A stretch of DNA of 40,874 nt, taken from the NCBI GenBank assembly GCA_031362725.1, contig JANLTC010000113.1, positions 1 to 40,874 on the forward strand, in the 5' to 3' direction. Every line of letters begins with the position of its first letter. Positions within the stretch are counted from its first letter, which is position 1. Source of the DNA: PR03 sp031362725. GTDB lineage: Bacteria > Myxococcota_A > UBA9160 > PR03. The notes beneath the pieces were generated by a model. That model had not been told where the DNA came from. It worked only from the letters and a program-made list of their open reading frames with translations, and ran no database searches. The translations under genes were made by a program, and so were the position numbers. Below, one piece after another: positions 15,477-23,410 of this stretch.

Positions 15477-17461
15477 GCGCGGCTCCGCCGTTCGAGCCGC
15501 GCGGACCACAGCGCGATCGCAGCGTAGATCATTACACAGAGCGCCGTCGCAATACCGAAAGCGATCTCCGCTGCGCCGCCGACTCGGGCCGGATCGGGCA
15601 CGACCGCATCCGCGCCGAAACCGAACACCACCGCGCCGGCCACGCAGAACGTGGCGATCATCCCGAGCGCCGGACGTCGTGCTGAGCGACCCGCAAGACC
15701 GGGCAACAGTGTGCCGAGTGCGTTCGCCGCGAGCACCCGACGCGCGCGCGTTCCGTTCGATCGTGGCTCCCAGACGGCGGCAGCGCGCATCTCGATGTGG
15801 CGGATGCGGCAGGTCTCGCAGCGTGGTTCGGCGACGACCCCGATTCGAAGCGCCTCGGGAGCGGTGCCACAGCGACGACACAGACGCGTGCCGCAGTCGA
15901 GGCAAGTCGCCGACGATTCGAATCTGCGGCCGAGCGCCGTACCGAGCGCGGCAACCAATGCAAAGGCGAGCGCGGCGAGCCATGAGGAGCGCCCCAGCCA
16001 ACCGGGCGCGAACGGAGCGCGCAGCCGATCGGCGGCAGCCCGCGCATCGCTGCGGGCGAGGCGGTCGTACAGGCGCTGTCGGGGCATCGGCACGTCGGCG
16101 ACGTAGCCACTGCGATAGCGCGCCAGCCGAGCCGTCAGTTCACTCACCGCGTCCGGATCGAGAGATTGCGCGGCCGCCAGCGCGCGCGCGTGCTGCTCGA
16201 CGTCGATCGCGCGCCCGTGCGCTTGCGAGAGATTGAACCAGAGCAGCGCCGTCGGCTCGGAGGCGATTGCGCGACGATAGAGTTCGACGGCCTCGTTCGG
16301 AACGCCGAGTCCGATCTTCGTGCTTGCGGCGCTCGCGAGCACGACCGGATCGTTGGGATCGCGTGTCAGCAGCGCACCGAAACGCGCGTCTGCGTCGGCG
16401 AGATCGCCGGAGCGCCGAGCCCATTGGGCGAGCGCATACATCGCGAGAGGATCGTCGCTCTCGACGACGGATCCGGACCTCGGATCGGACGCGGCCCGCG
16501 TGAGACGCAGCGCATCGACGGGATCGATTGTGCCTGCTTCCGCGGCGACCGCCGCCGCGACGATCGGGTCGGCGCCGATCGCGGCGAGCCGCGCGCCCGC
16601 GAACGTCGCTACGGGATGGATCGCAGCGACGAACAGCAGCGCGGCACAGGCGAGTGCGATCCGCTGGTTACGGGTGCTGTGCCACCACCCGACGGCCAGC
16701 AGCGCGAGCGCCACGCCCGCCACGCCTTCGCCGAGCGCCGCGGGCAGCAACACCAGCGCGGCCAGGAGCGCCATGCGCGAAAACTCCGGCATCGATGGCT
16801 CGAGGCGATCTCCGAGGTCGTGCGCTGCATGCGACGCCGACGCCAGACCACGCGCGCCTAGATACAGCAACGCGCCACCCGCGAGCGCGAGAAGCGTCAG
16901 CACGCCGCCGGTGGCACCGAGCCAGAGCGAACCGTCGACACTGCGCGGGAGCGCCGCGATCGCGTCGATCGCCGACGAGGTGGCGGCTCCAAAGGAACCC
17001 GACGCGAAGCGCGCGCGCGCGAGCGCAGCATGGGCGGCCGGCAGATCGGGCGCGAGGAGCACGGCTGCTTCGGCGCGTTCCTTGAAGCTGCCGAGGTCCT
17101 TGCCGCCGAACACCAGCGCGCGTGCGAACGCGTCGACGCTCTCGAGCCCCACCTCGTTCGCCACCGCGCGGGTTCGCTCGGCGCGATCGAGGAGTTCGCG
17201 TGAGCCGCTGCTCCAGGCGCGCTCGACGGGGTCGATCACAGGACCCGGAAGCCGACGCACCGGCTGCAGCGGGTCCAGCGTCGGGATCGGATCGATCGCC
17301 GCAAGCGGCTCGGGAGACGGCGGCGCTGGCATGAAGGGCACGGTCGTCGACTCGACGCTGGTGGACTCCTCCCCAGCCATGGAAGGGCCAGGCAAGCCCA
17401 AAGCCAGGATCGACGCGATCCATAGCGGGTGGATCCCGCGTGCCAGGCGCTGCCAGGTCAC
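15473..17461 (-). CDS. exported or membrane TPR protein with zinc ribbon
   Basis: The GTG at 17461 is chosen because GGGGAGGG precedes it by six to seven bases and it opens a clean signal sequence (IHPLWIASILALGLPGPSMA, cleavage near residue 29). The 662-residue product has a proline-rich stretch, TPR-like helices, hydrophobic segments near GVLTLLALAGGALLYLG and MALLAALVLLPAALG, more TPR-like helices (about 330-430), then CLDCGTRLCRRCGT with a later CETC, a four-cysteine-pair zinc-ribbon-like module. Two further hydrophobic segments end the protein. I do not recognise a named family. It is the first gene of the phoH operon and is coupled to the DUF4388 gene. Confidence 0.75.
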   Translation of the reverse strand: MTWQRLARGIHPLWIASILALGLPGPSMAGEESTSVESTTVPFMPAPPSPEPLAAIDPIPTLDPLQPVRRLPGPVIDPVERAWSSGSRELLDRAERTRAVANEVGLESVDAFARALVFGGKDLGSFKERAEAAVLLAPDLPAAHAALARARFASGSFGAATSSAIDAIAALPRSVDGSLWLGATGGVLTLLALAGGALLYLGARGLASASHAAHDLGDRLEPSMPEFSRMALLAALVLLPAALGEGVAGVALALLAVGWWHSTRNQRIALACAALLFVAAIHPVATFAGARLAAIGADPIVAAAVAAEAGTIDPVDALRLTRAASDPRSGSVVESDDPLAMYALAQWARRSGDLADADARFGALLTRDPNDPVVLASAASTKIGLGVPNEAVELYRRAIASEPTALLWFNLSQAHGRAIDVEQHARALAAAQSLDPDAVSELTARLARYRSGYVADVPMPRQRLYDRLARSDARAAADRLRAPFAPGWLGRSSWLAALAFALVAALGTALGRRFESSATCLDCGTRLCRRCGTAPEALRIGVVAEPRCETCRIRHIEMRAAAVWEPRSNGTRARRVLAANALGTLLPGLAGRSARRPALGMIATFCVAGAVVFGFGADAVVPDPARVGGAAEIAFGIATALCVMIYAAIALWSARLERRSRA

Positions 17462-17656
17462 AAACTGCCCTCCCCGGGCGTGCCCCGCGACTGGCAGACC
17501 CGTCCACACGCGTGTATCGGCGAGCGCCCGCGGAGAGTTGATTCGGAAGACCCACGGCGAGGAACTTCGAACGGAGGCAACGCGACCGGCCGAGACCCTG
17601 GCGACCCCGGTGGGCTCCGCCTATGTTGCCGACCCCTCGACGCCTTCGGAGGTCGT
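17462..17656. promoter_or_regulatory. divergent intergenic region between the TPR gene and rpsT
   Basis: This 195-base gap separates the start codons of two divergent genes, so it should hold promoters in both directions. A perfect 10-bp palindrome, ACACGCGTGT, lies at 17506-17515 and could be an operator. On the plus strand TATGTT at 17622-17627 is a possible -10 for rpsT, but no good -35 is visible. I could not place a convincing promoter for the minus-strand gene. Confidence 0.4.
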
Positions 17657-17923
17657 TTGGCCCGTCACAAGTCTGCACAGAAGCGAGCCCGTCAGGACGT
17701 GAAGCGCCGCGAGCGCAATCGCACGATCCGCACTCGAACCCGCGGGGTCGTCAAGGCGCTCCGGTCTGAGATCGAAACTGCTGGCGTTGCGCTCGAAGAG
17801 AAACTCCGGAGCGCCGAAGGTGCGCTCCGCCGCGCCGCCGCGAAGGGCGTGATTCCGAAGCGCCGCGCCAGCCGCCAGGTCTCCCGGCTCGCCAAGGCCG
17901 CGAACCGCGCCAAGGCGAAGTGA
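17657..17923 (+). CDS. rpsT: 30S ribosomal protein S20
   Basis: S20 binds 16S rRNA during small-subunit assembly. The 88-residue product is very basic, starting ARHKSAQKRARQDVKRRERN and continuing with TRGVVKALRSEIE and a C-terminal VIPKRRASRQVSRLAKAAN, all characteristic. The start is TTG at 17657 with GGAGG four bases upstream; a much longer open frame upstream is not supported. It is the only convincing plus-strand gene in the window and converges with holA, as rpsT and holA often lie side by side. Confidence 0.95.
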   Translation: MARHKSAQKRARQDVKRRERNRTIRTRTRGVVKALRSEIETAGVALEEKLRSAEGALRRAAAKGVIPKRRASRQVSRLAKAANRAKAK

Positions 17924-17941
17924 GCCCGACCCCCGCGCCAG

Positions 17942-18034
17942 CCGCCAACAACGGTCTGGCGGAACGGTATGCCACCACACCGCGCATGTGGCTTGGCCAC
18001 GACGGGATCCAGCCTGGATCCGCCTGCTAGGCGG
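17942..18034. terminator. inverted repeats between convergent rpsT and holA
   Basis: Three inverted repeats are packed after rpsT: CCGCCA/TGGCGG (17942-17962, nine-base loop), GGATCC/GGATCC (18005-18021, five-base loop) and CCGCCT/AGGCGG (18020-18034, three-base loop, containing the holA stop codon). None is followed by a T run, so this would be a non-canonical or Rho-aided bidirectional end. Confidence 0.35.
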
Positions 18035-18998
18035 CGAGCCCCATCACGAGGCGCTCGAGCGCCAACACCGGCGGCAGCGATCCCTGACCCTTCAGCGCCT
18101 CATCCGTATCGTGGATTGCGCGCAGGCAGATCTGCAGACGCACCGGAGCGTAGCGACGCGCTTGGCTCTCGAGTTTGCGCTGCACGAACGGCGGCGCTGC
18201 AACCACACCACCGGTACGGAGTCGCAGCAGCTTTCGAAAGTGACTCGCCAGCGCGCCGAGCACGACCGGCGGCGCAGCACCCGCGCCGAGGACCTTGCCC
18301 AGCACCGCGAGCGCATCGCCCGCGCGGCCCTCGCCGATCGCGTCGGTGAGATCCCAGACCGGTTCCTCGGCGAGGTCGGCGGCCGACGCCGCGACGTGCT
18401 TCGCGCTGATCTTGCGCCCGGGGCCCGCCAGCAGCGAGGCCTTCTCCAACTCGCTTCGTAGACCGATCAGATTGGCGCCGACACGCTCGACGAGCTGTTC
18501 CGCGGCGCCCGCATCGAGCGAGAGGCCGAACTTCTTCGCGTCGCGCTTCACGAATGCCACCAGCTCACGCGCAGTACGCGGCGCTTCGCACTCGACCACT
18601 GCGTCGCCGAAGGCACGCACCCACGAGGTGCGCCGATCGATCGAGGTCGCGGTCACCATCAGCACGGCTGGCGCGTCCGCTCCGAACGCTCGGACGAGGC
18701 CCGGCAGTGCCTCGCAGACGGCCTTCCAGGTACCGCGCCCACCGGCCGGTTCGCGTAGCCAGACGAGCCGACGCGCGGCGAAGACCGGGAGCATCCGAAG
18801 TGCGTCCCCCAGCGCGCCGGGACTCACGGCATCGCCCTCGAAGCGGTCGAAGTTGAAGTCGGCGGGCGCGTCGCCGAGTACGCCACGCTTCAGTGCCGCC
18901 AGCGACTCATCGCGCAGCAGCGCTTCCGCGCCCGCAACCAGATAGGCGCTTCGCACGCGGCCCGTGTCGAGTTCCTGTTGGAGCGCGTCGGGCGTCAA
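18027..18998 (-). CDS. holA: DNA polymerase III subunit delta
   Basis: Delta opens the sliding clamp within the clamp loader. The 323-residue length fits. The N-terminus has SAYLVAGAEALLRDESLAAL, the family's equivalent of a P-loop strand, then LPVFAARRLVWLREPAG and a middle segment ELVAFVKRDAKKFGLSLDAGA, followed by LRSELEKASLLAG and a C-terminal LASHFRKLLRLR helix bundle. The TTG at 18998 overlaps the lptE stop as TTGA. An lptE-holA pair is usual in delta-type and other Gram-negative genomes. Confidence 0.9.
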   Translation of the reverse strand: MTPDALQQELDTGRVRSAYLVAGAEALLRDESLAALKRGVLGDAPADFNFDRFEGDAVSPGALGDALRMLPVFAARRLVWLREPAGGRGTWKAVCEALPGLVRAFGADAPAVLMVTATSIDRRTSWVRAFGDAVVECEAPRTARELVAFVKRDAKKFGLSLDAGAAEQLVERVGANLIGLRSELEKASLLAGPGRKISAKHVAASAADLAEEPVWDLTDAIGEGRAGDALAVLGKVLGAGAAPPVVLGALASHFRKLLRLRTGGVVAAPPFVQRKLESQARRYAPVRLQICLRAIHDTDEALKGQGSLPPVLALERLVMGLAA

Positions 18999-19537
18999 CG
19001 CGAGAGCCGGTCGGACAGGAACTCGCGCGTGCGCTCGGCCAACACGGAGGACACGCGCCGCAGCGCCTCCGCGCGGTTCTTGCGTTCGGCTTCGACATCG
19101 GAGCTGGTCAGATACAACTCCCACTCGTGCAGTGCGCTCGACGGCAGCACGAGGACGCTTCCGTCGCTGCGCGTGGCGGTCAGTGAAAGGCTCAACTCCA
19201 CCTGGTATTCGAGCCCGAACGCGACGGACGAGAAACTGCGTGCCGTCGTCTGCAGTTCGAGGACCACACCCGACAGAACCAGATCCGCGTGGGCTGGGTC
19301 CGCGACGACCACCGCGCCACCGCCGCGCTGGAACTCGCGTCGCAACGCCTCGGTGACCATCATCTCGATGCCGGGCTCGAACGAGTGATTCGCGAGAGTC
19401 GGCACCGCGACGCGGTGAACCGGACCGAGCGCAGTGTCCGTGCGAACGACGTGATACCCGCCGCAGCCCCAGATTCCCAGAACGGCGAGCGAGGCGAGGG
19501 CCAGGGCTGTCAGACCAGGAACGCGTGCGCGCAGCAT
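18995..19537 (-). CDS. lptE: LPS-assembly lipoprotein LptE
   Basis: LptE plugs the LptD barrel and helps place LPS in the outer leaflet. The 180-residue product has a lipoprotein signal peptide (TALALASLAVLGIWG) with the lipid-anchor cysteine at 25 followed by GGYHV, the GYxL-type opening typical of LptE. It continues with VHRVAVPTLANHSFEPGIE and ALRREFQRGGG, as in the LptE/RlpB family of delta-type bacteria. The usual upstream gene leuS is absent; instead an MCP gene ends 25 bases ahead, so lptE is probably transcribed with the chemosensory cluster. Confidence 0.85.
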   Translation of the reverse strand: MLRARVPGLTALALASLAVLGIWGCGGYHVVRTDTALGPVHRVAVPTLANHSFEPGIEMMVTEALRREFQRGGGAVVVADPAHADLVLSGVVLELQTTARSFSSVAFGLEYQVELSLSLTATRSDGSVLVLPSSALHEWELYLTSSDVEAERKNRAEALRRVSSVLAERTREFLSDRLSR

Positions 19538-19562
19538 CGGCGCGCACCTATAGCAGAGGGCG

Positions 19563-22181
19563 TCAGAGCTGGAAGCGCCGGACGTGCGAACGCATCGCTT
19601 CGGCAGCGTCGCGCAGTTCGCCGGACGCATGCGCCATCTGGCCCGCGGACGTGTGATTCGCACGCGCCTGACCCGAGACGATCGTCATGAACTGGGCCGC
19701 CAACTGACACGCCGAGGCCTGACCCTGGAGCGCCAGATGGATCTCCTCGACCGCGACGCGTACGACCTCGACACCCGACCGGATCTGGTTGCCGCCGCGC
19801 GCCTGCTCTTCGGTCGTTCGGTGGACCTGCTGGGAGACGTCGCGCATCGCCGTGGTGCCGCGCAACACGACCTCGTGCCCCTGCTCCTGCTCCTGCATCG
19901 CGTTGCGCAGCTGCTCGACGCCCGAACGAACGCGCTCCATCAGGGTCTGCACGTGAGCGGCGGCGCTCGCCTGCTGCTGCACCGCGTAGACGATCTCGGC
20001 GATCCGTGAACCGCTCTCGCGCGCGGTACGTGTGATCACCTCGAGCGACTCGCCCGCCTCCGCCGAGCGCTCGACGCCCGCCCAGACGCTCTCGGTGCCG
20101 CGTTCGATCGCCGCCGTCGCGGCGACGCTTTCCTTCTGCACCGCGCGGATCAGCGCGCCGATCTCCTTGGTGCTCGCCATGACGCGGTCGGCGAGTTCCT
20201 TGATCTCATCGGCGACCACCGAGAACGCGCGCCCGTGTTCGCCGGCCTGTGCGGCGATGATGGCGGCATTGAGCGCCAGCAGATTGGTCTCGTCGGCGAC
20301 ATCATCGATCACGTTGACGATCGCGCCGATCTCGTTGGCCCGTTCGCCGAGGCCGCGAATCACCTTCTCGGCGACGTCCGTGGCGTCGCGAATCGCCTCC
20401 ATGCCGGCGATCGTCTGCTGAACCTTCTCGCGTCCGCCTTCGGCCACCGCAACGACCTGCGCCGAGAGTCGCGCCGTTTCGCTGGCATTGGCATCGACGT
20501 CACGCATCGACCCCGCCATCTGCGAGATCGACGATTGCGTGTCGACGGCCGCTTCCGAGAGGCCTTCGACGTGGCGTCCCATCTCGGCGACGCCGCGGAT
20601 CATCTCCTCGATCGAACTCGAGACCTCTTCGACACGCGTGGACAGGACCGACGCGGTCTGACTCAGCTCGTCGCCGGCCGCGCCCATCTGCAGGATCGAA
20701 CTCGACGACTCTTCGACGGAAGCCGAGAGCGCCTGCGCCGAGCCGGTGATGCCAGTGACACGCTCGCGGATCGCTGCGGTGGATTCGCTGGCTTGCACGA
20801 TGCCGCGTTCCTGCTCGCCCGCCCCTTCCGCAACCGCGCCCCCGACCGCCGCGAGTTGCCCGGCGGCATCTTCGACCCGATCCGCCGAGTCCGCGACGCG
20901 GCGCACCGTTTCGCGAAGTGCCTGACGCATGCGATCGAATCCACGCGCGAGATCGCCGAGTTCGTCCTCGGATTCGAAGACTTCGGCGCGCGTGAGATCG
21001 CCGCCCGCGATCCGCTCTGCCTCGGCGCGCAGCGCGCGGATCGCGCGCGCCAGATCGCGTGCGACGATTCGTGCGGCCGCACAGGCAATCAGCAGCGAGA
21101 GCGCGAAGAGCCCGTACATCTCGGGGGCAACGCCCGCGAGCTGCGAGATCGCGGAGCGCGACAACATCGTGACGATCACGCGATCGCCGCGTCCGTTGCG
21201 CTGCCAGGCGTAGAACTCATCCCTGCTGGCGCCCATCCCGGTTGCACCCGTCGCGCGCGCGAACGCCGCCATCGGATCGCCGACGCGCGTCGCATCGCTC
21301 TGTGCGTAGGTCCGCCCGGTCTCCGGATCGATCAGCCACCAGGCGCCACCGAGCGACACGAAGGGAGCGTGCAGCGACGACGCGAGGTTCTCGGGTTCGT
21401 CGCTGTCGAGCCATTCGCGCTGCTGGGCGTGAACGAACTCGCCCGCCAGGATCCCGACCTGGCGCTGCACGACGAGCATCATCACGACGATCGGAACGAC
21501 CGTCGTGAGCAGCACGGTGCCCTGGAGCTTCCAGACGAGCGGCAGCCGGCGCACGACGCTCTCGCGCAGATCGGGATCTTCGATGCTGCGGGCGAGTCGC
21601 GCGCGCAGCGGCTCGACCTCGCGCTTGAACAGGAAGGCGACCGACGGACTCGACACCGCTCCGCCGAGTGCCCCAGCGGCACAGAGCGAGAGGACGTCGA
21701 ACCACGTGACGCCGGGCGCGAGGACCTTCATCGACAACGCGACCGCGGCGGCCCCGATCGGCCACAGCAGGAACGAGTTCAAGATCACCTGGCGGACGAC
21801 ATCGATCGAACCCGCGAAGGCGCGCAGTTCGTCTTCGCGCGTCGCTGTGCCGGCGGCTTCGCGGTCGAGCCAGGAAGCCAACTCGCGGAGTCCACTCTGC
21901 ATCGTCTGCGCAATCCCAACGAGCACCACGATCCAGCACGAAACCGTGATGCCGAAGATCTTCCACTCGGCTGCGTGCCAGTCCAGCATTCGCATCAGGA
22001 ACGGCGCGATGACGGAGATGTTGAAGGCGCTCATGGCGAACGTCAGCAGCCCGAAGCGGAGTTGCAGGCGCTGGCCCGGCGTCCATCTCGAGTCGGCGTG
22101 CGAGTCGGCGTGCGAGTCGGCGTGCGAATCGGCGTGCGAATCGGCGCGCGAAGCGGGCTTCTCCTCCAACGGCGGCCTCAC
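19563..22181 (-). CDS. methyl-accepting chemotaxis protein with six membrane segments
   Basis: The 872-residue receptor begins with a tandem ADSH repeat (residues 13-30), then four hydrophobic segments at about 43-66, 75-93, 131-152 and 160-183, and a more standard pair at 219-240 and 353-374 enclosing a short periplasmic region of about 110 residues. A HAMP region follows (372-425), then the long coiled-coil signalling domain with hairpin tip NLLALNAAIIAAQAGEHGRA. Q/E-rich adaptation helices surround the tip. The GTG start overlaps the cheY stop as GTGA, so the receptor belongs to the same operon as CheR and CheB. The ligand is unknown. Confidence 0.9.
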   Translation of the reverse strand: MRPPLEEKPASRADSHADSHADSHADSHADSRWTPGQRLQLRFGLLTFAMSAFNISVIAPFLMRMLDWHAAEWKIFGITVSCWIVVLVGIAQTMQSGLRELASWLDREAAGTATREDELRAFAGSIDVVRQVILNSFLLWPIGAAAVALSMKVLAPGVTWFDVLSLCAAGALGGAVSSPSVAFLFKREVEPLRARLARSIEDPDLRESVVRRLPLVWKLQGTVLLTTVVPIVVMMLVVQRQVGILAGEFVHAQQREWLDSDEPENLASSLHAPFVSLGGAWWLIDPETGRTYAQSDATRVGDPMAAFARATGATGMGASRDEFYAWQRNGRGDRVIVTMLSRSAISQLAGVAPEMYGLFALSLLIACAAARIVARDLARAIRALRAEAERIAGGDLTRAEVFESEDELGDLARGFDRMRQALRETVRRVADSADRVEDAAGQLAAVGGAVAEGAGEQERGIVQASESTAAIRERVTGITGSAQALSASVEESSSSILQMGAAGDELSQTASVLSTRVEEVSSSIEEMIRGVAEMGRHVEGLSEAAVDTQSSISQMAGSMRDVDANASETARLSAQVVAVAEGGREKVQQTIAGMEAIRDATDVAEKVIRGLGERANEIGAIVNVIDDVADETNLLALNAAIIAAQAGEHGRAFSVVADEIKELADRVMASTKEIGALIRAVQKESVAATAAIERGTESVWAGVERSAEAGESLEVITRTARESGSRIAEIVYAVQQQASAAAHVQTLMERVRSGVEQLRNAMQEQEQGHEVVLRGTTAMRDVSQQVHRTTEEQARGGNQIRSGVEVVRVAVEEIHLALQGQASACQLAAQFMTIVSGQARANHTSAGQMAHASGELRDAAEAMRSHVRRFQL
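22090..22149. repeat. 12-bp tandem repeat, five copies, in the MCP 5' end
   Basis: Five units of 12 bases (consensus on the plus strand GAGTCGGCGTGC, with the last two copies differing at one or two bases) encode ADSH four times and a last ADSR. The unit is a multiple of three, so copy-number change would lengthen or shorten the cytoplasmic N-terminal tail without shifting frame. Confidence 0.95.
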
Positions 22182-22555
22182 TCGACTTTGAGCAGGCTCT
22201 GCGCAATCCGCAAAACCTTGTTCGCCTGGATCGGCTTGGTCAGATACTCATTGGCGCCGAGCGCGATCGCGCGCTCGCGGTCTTCTTTGGCGCCCTCGGT
22301 CGTGATCACGATGATCGGCATCGCGCGCAGGTTGTCCTCGCCGCGAATCAGGCTGATCAGCTTGAGGCCGTCCATCACGGGCATGTTGATGTCGATCAGC
22401 GCCAGGTCGAAGTGATCGCTCGACACCTTGCGCAGGCCATCCATGCCGTCCTGTGCCTCGACGATGTCGACGTCCTTCAGACGTTTGAGCGCGAACGCCA
22501 GCAGCTGCCGCATCGTGGGGCTGTCTTCGACGATCAAGATCCGGTGGCGAGCCAT
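22178..22555 (-). CDS. cheY: CheY-like single-domain response regulator
   Basis: A 125-residue receiver with no output domain. The acidic pair is E10-D11, the phosphoacceptor D55 in ALIDINMPVMDG, the switch threonine in VITTEG and the conserved lysine K107 in YLTKPI. It follows the coiled-coil GAF gene by 39 bases and is translationally coupled to the MCP. Probably receives phosphate from the CheA at 32082. Two CheY paralogues flank the cluster; one may be a phosphate sink, the other the output. Confidence 0.93.
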   Translation of the reverse strand: MARHRILIVEDSPTMRQLLAFALKRLKDVDIVEAQDGMDGLRKVSSDHFDLALIDINMPVMDGLKLISLIRGEDNLRAMPIIVITTEGAKEDRERAIALGANEYLTKPIQANKVLRIAQSLLKVE

Positions 22556-22594
22556 TCCCTGTCCTTCCCCGCCCGGGATTCGGGCGGTCGCTCC

Positions 22595-23410
22595 TCACTT
22601 GGTCAGGAGATCGATGAATCCCTGGATCGTGTTCAGCTTGCGCTCCGACTGCGAATAGAGGCGTGCGGCGAATACCGCCGTCGCAGCGTGCCCGCCGAGC
22701 AGCGTGAAGAGTTCGTGATCGAGCGCGGTGAATCCGGCCTTCTGCTGCAACAACCGGTGAATCGCAATCGCGCCGATCGGGCGCTCCTGTACGCGCAGCG
22801 GCACGCAAACGAGCGGCCGCATGAGATCTTCGGCCCCCCCTACGTCGCTGCATTGTGTCTCGCCGGTCGCGACCGCGGCGCCGACGATGCCGTGCCCCAT
22901 CTGGCACGGCGGGAAATCACCGATCTCGCGTCCTTCCGATGCCACCGGCGTCAGCACCTCGGTGCGCTCATCGAGCACGTAGATTGCGAAGACCTCGGCG
23001 CCGATCAGGTTGATCACGATCTCCACGACGATCTTGATCACCTCCGCGAGGTCGAGCGTCGAGTGGAGCTGGTAGGACGCGACGTAAAGACTCGCGAGGT
23101 TGTTGTTCTCCTCCTCGATCTCGAGATAGCGCTCGGCGAAATGGCTGTTCTCGCCTTCGACCTGATTCAGCCGGTCGAGGATGTCCTGCTTCTCACCCTC
23201 GAGATTCTGGATCCTCGAGACCAGTTCGTGGCGCAGCTTCTCCCACTCGACGTCGTCCGAGGCGGCCAGGTTCTGGGCCTCGAAGCACGCGACCTGGAGG
23301 CGCAGCCGCTCGTTCTCCTTGATCAGATCCTGTGTGAATTCGGCGCCACGCCGGAACAGCGAGAGCACTTCTTCCGCGCGCGCGAACAACCCATCCCTGT
23401 TTTCGCTCAT
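22595..23410 (-). CDS. coiled-coil GAF-domain protein
   Basis: The 271-residue product has a long heptad-rich helix (about 20-110: FTQDLIKENERLRLQV, ELVSRIQNLEGEKQDILDRL, EIEEENNNLASLYV) then a GAF domain at about 115-250 (YQLHSTLDLAEVIKIVVEIV, LIGAEVFAIYVLDE, PLVCVPLRVQERPIGAIAIH). No catalytic output domain follows. GAF domains bind small ligands or sense redox; this one likely feeds a signal into the Che pathway or couples to the coiled coils of CheA or MCP. It overlaps the CheB stop as ATGA. Confidence 0.8.
   Translation of the reverse strand: MSENRDGLFARAEEVLSLFRRGAEFTQDLIKENERLRLQVACFEAQNLAASDDVEWEKLRHELVSRIQNLEGEKQDILDRLNQVEGENSHFAERYLEIEEENNNLASLYVASYQLHSTLDLAEVIKIVVEIVINLIGAEVFAIYVLDERTEVLTPVASEGREIGDFPPCQMGHGIVGAAVATGETQCSDVGGAEDLMRPLVCVPLRVQERPIGAIAIHRLLQQKAGFTALDHELFTLLGGHAATAVFAARLYSQSERKLNTIQGFIDLLTK

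Noticed and set aside
17429..17656. N-terminal extension of rpsT to 17429
   Set aside because: S20 proteins begin ARHKSA right after the start; the extension is not S20-like and overlaps the divergent promoter region.
22090..22149. Possible CRISPR array
   Set aside because: The 12-bp units are contiguous without spacers and lie in the MCP coding frame, so this is a coding tandem repeat.
20235..22415. 726-codon plus-strand frame opposite the MCP
   Set aside because: Antisense to an MCP with an unmistakable signalling domain; no independent support.
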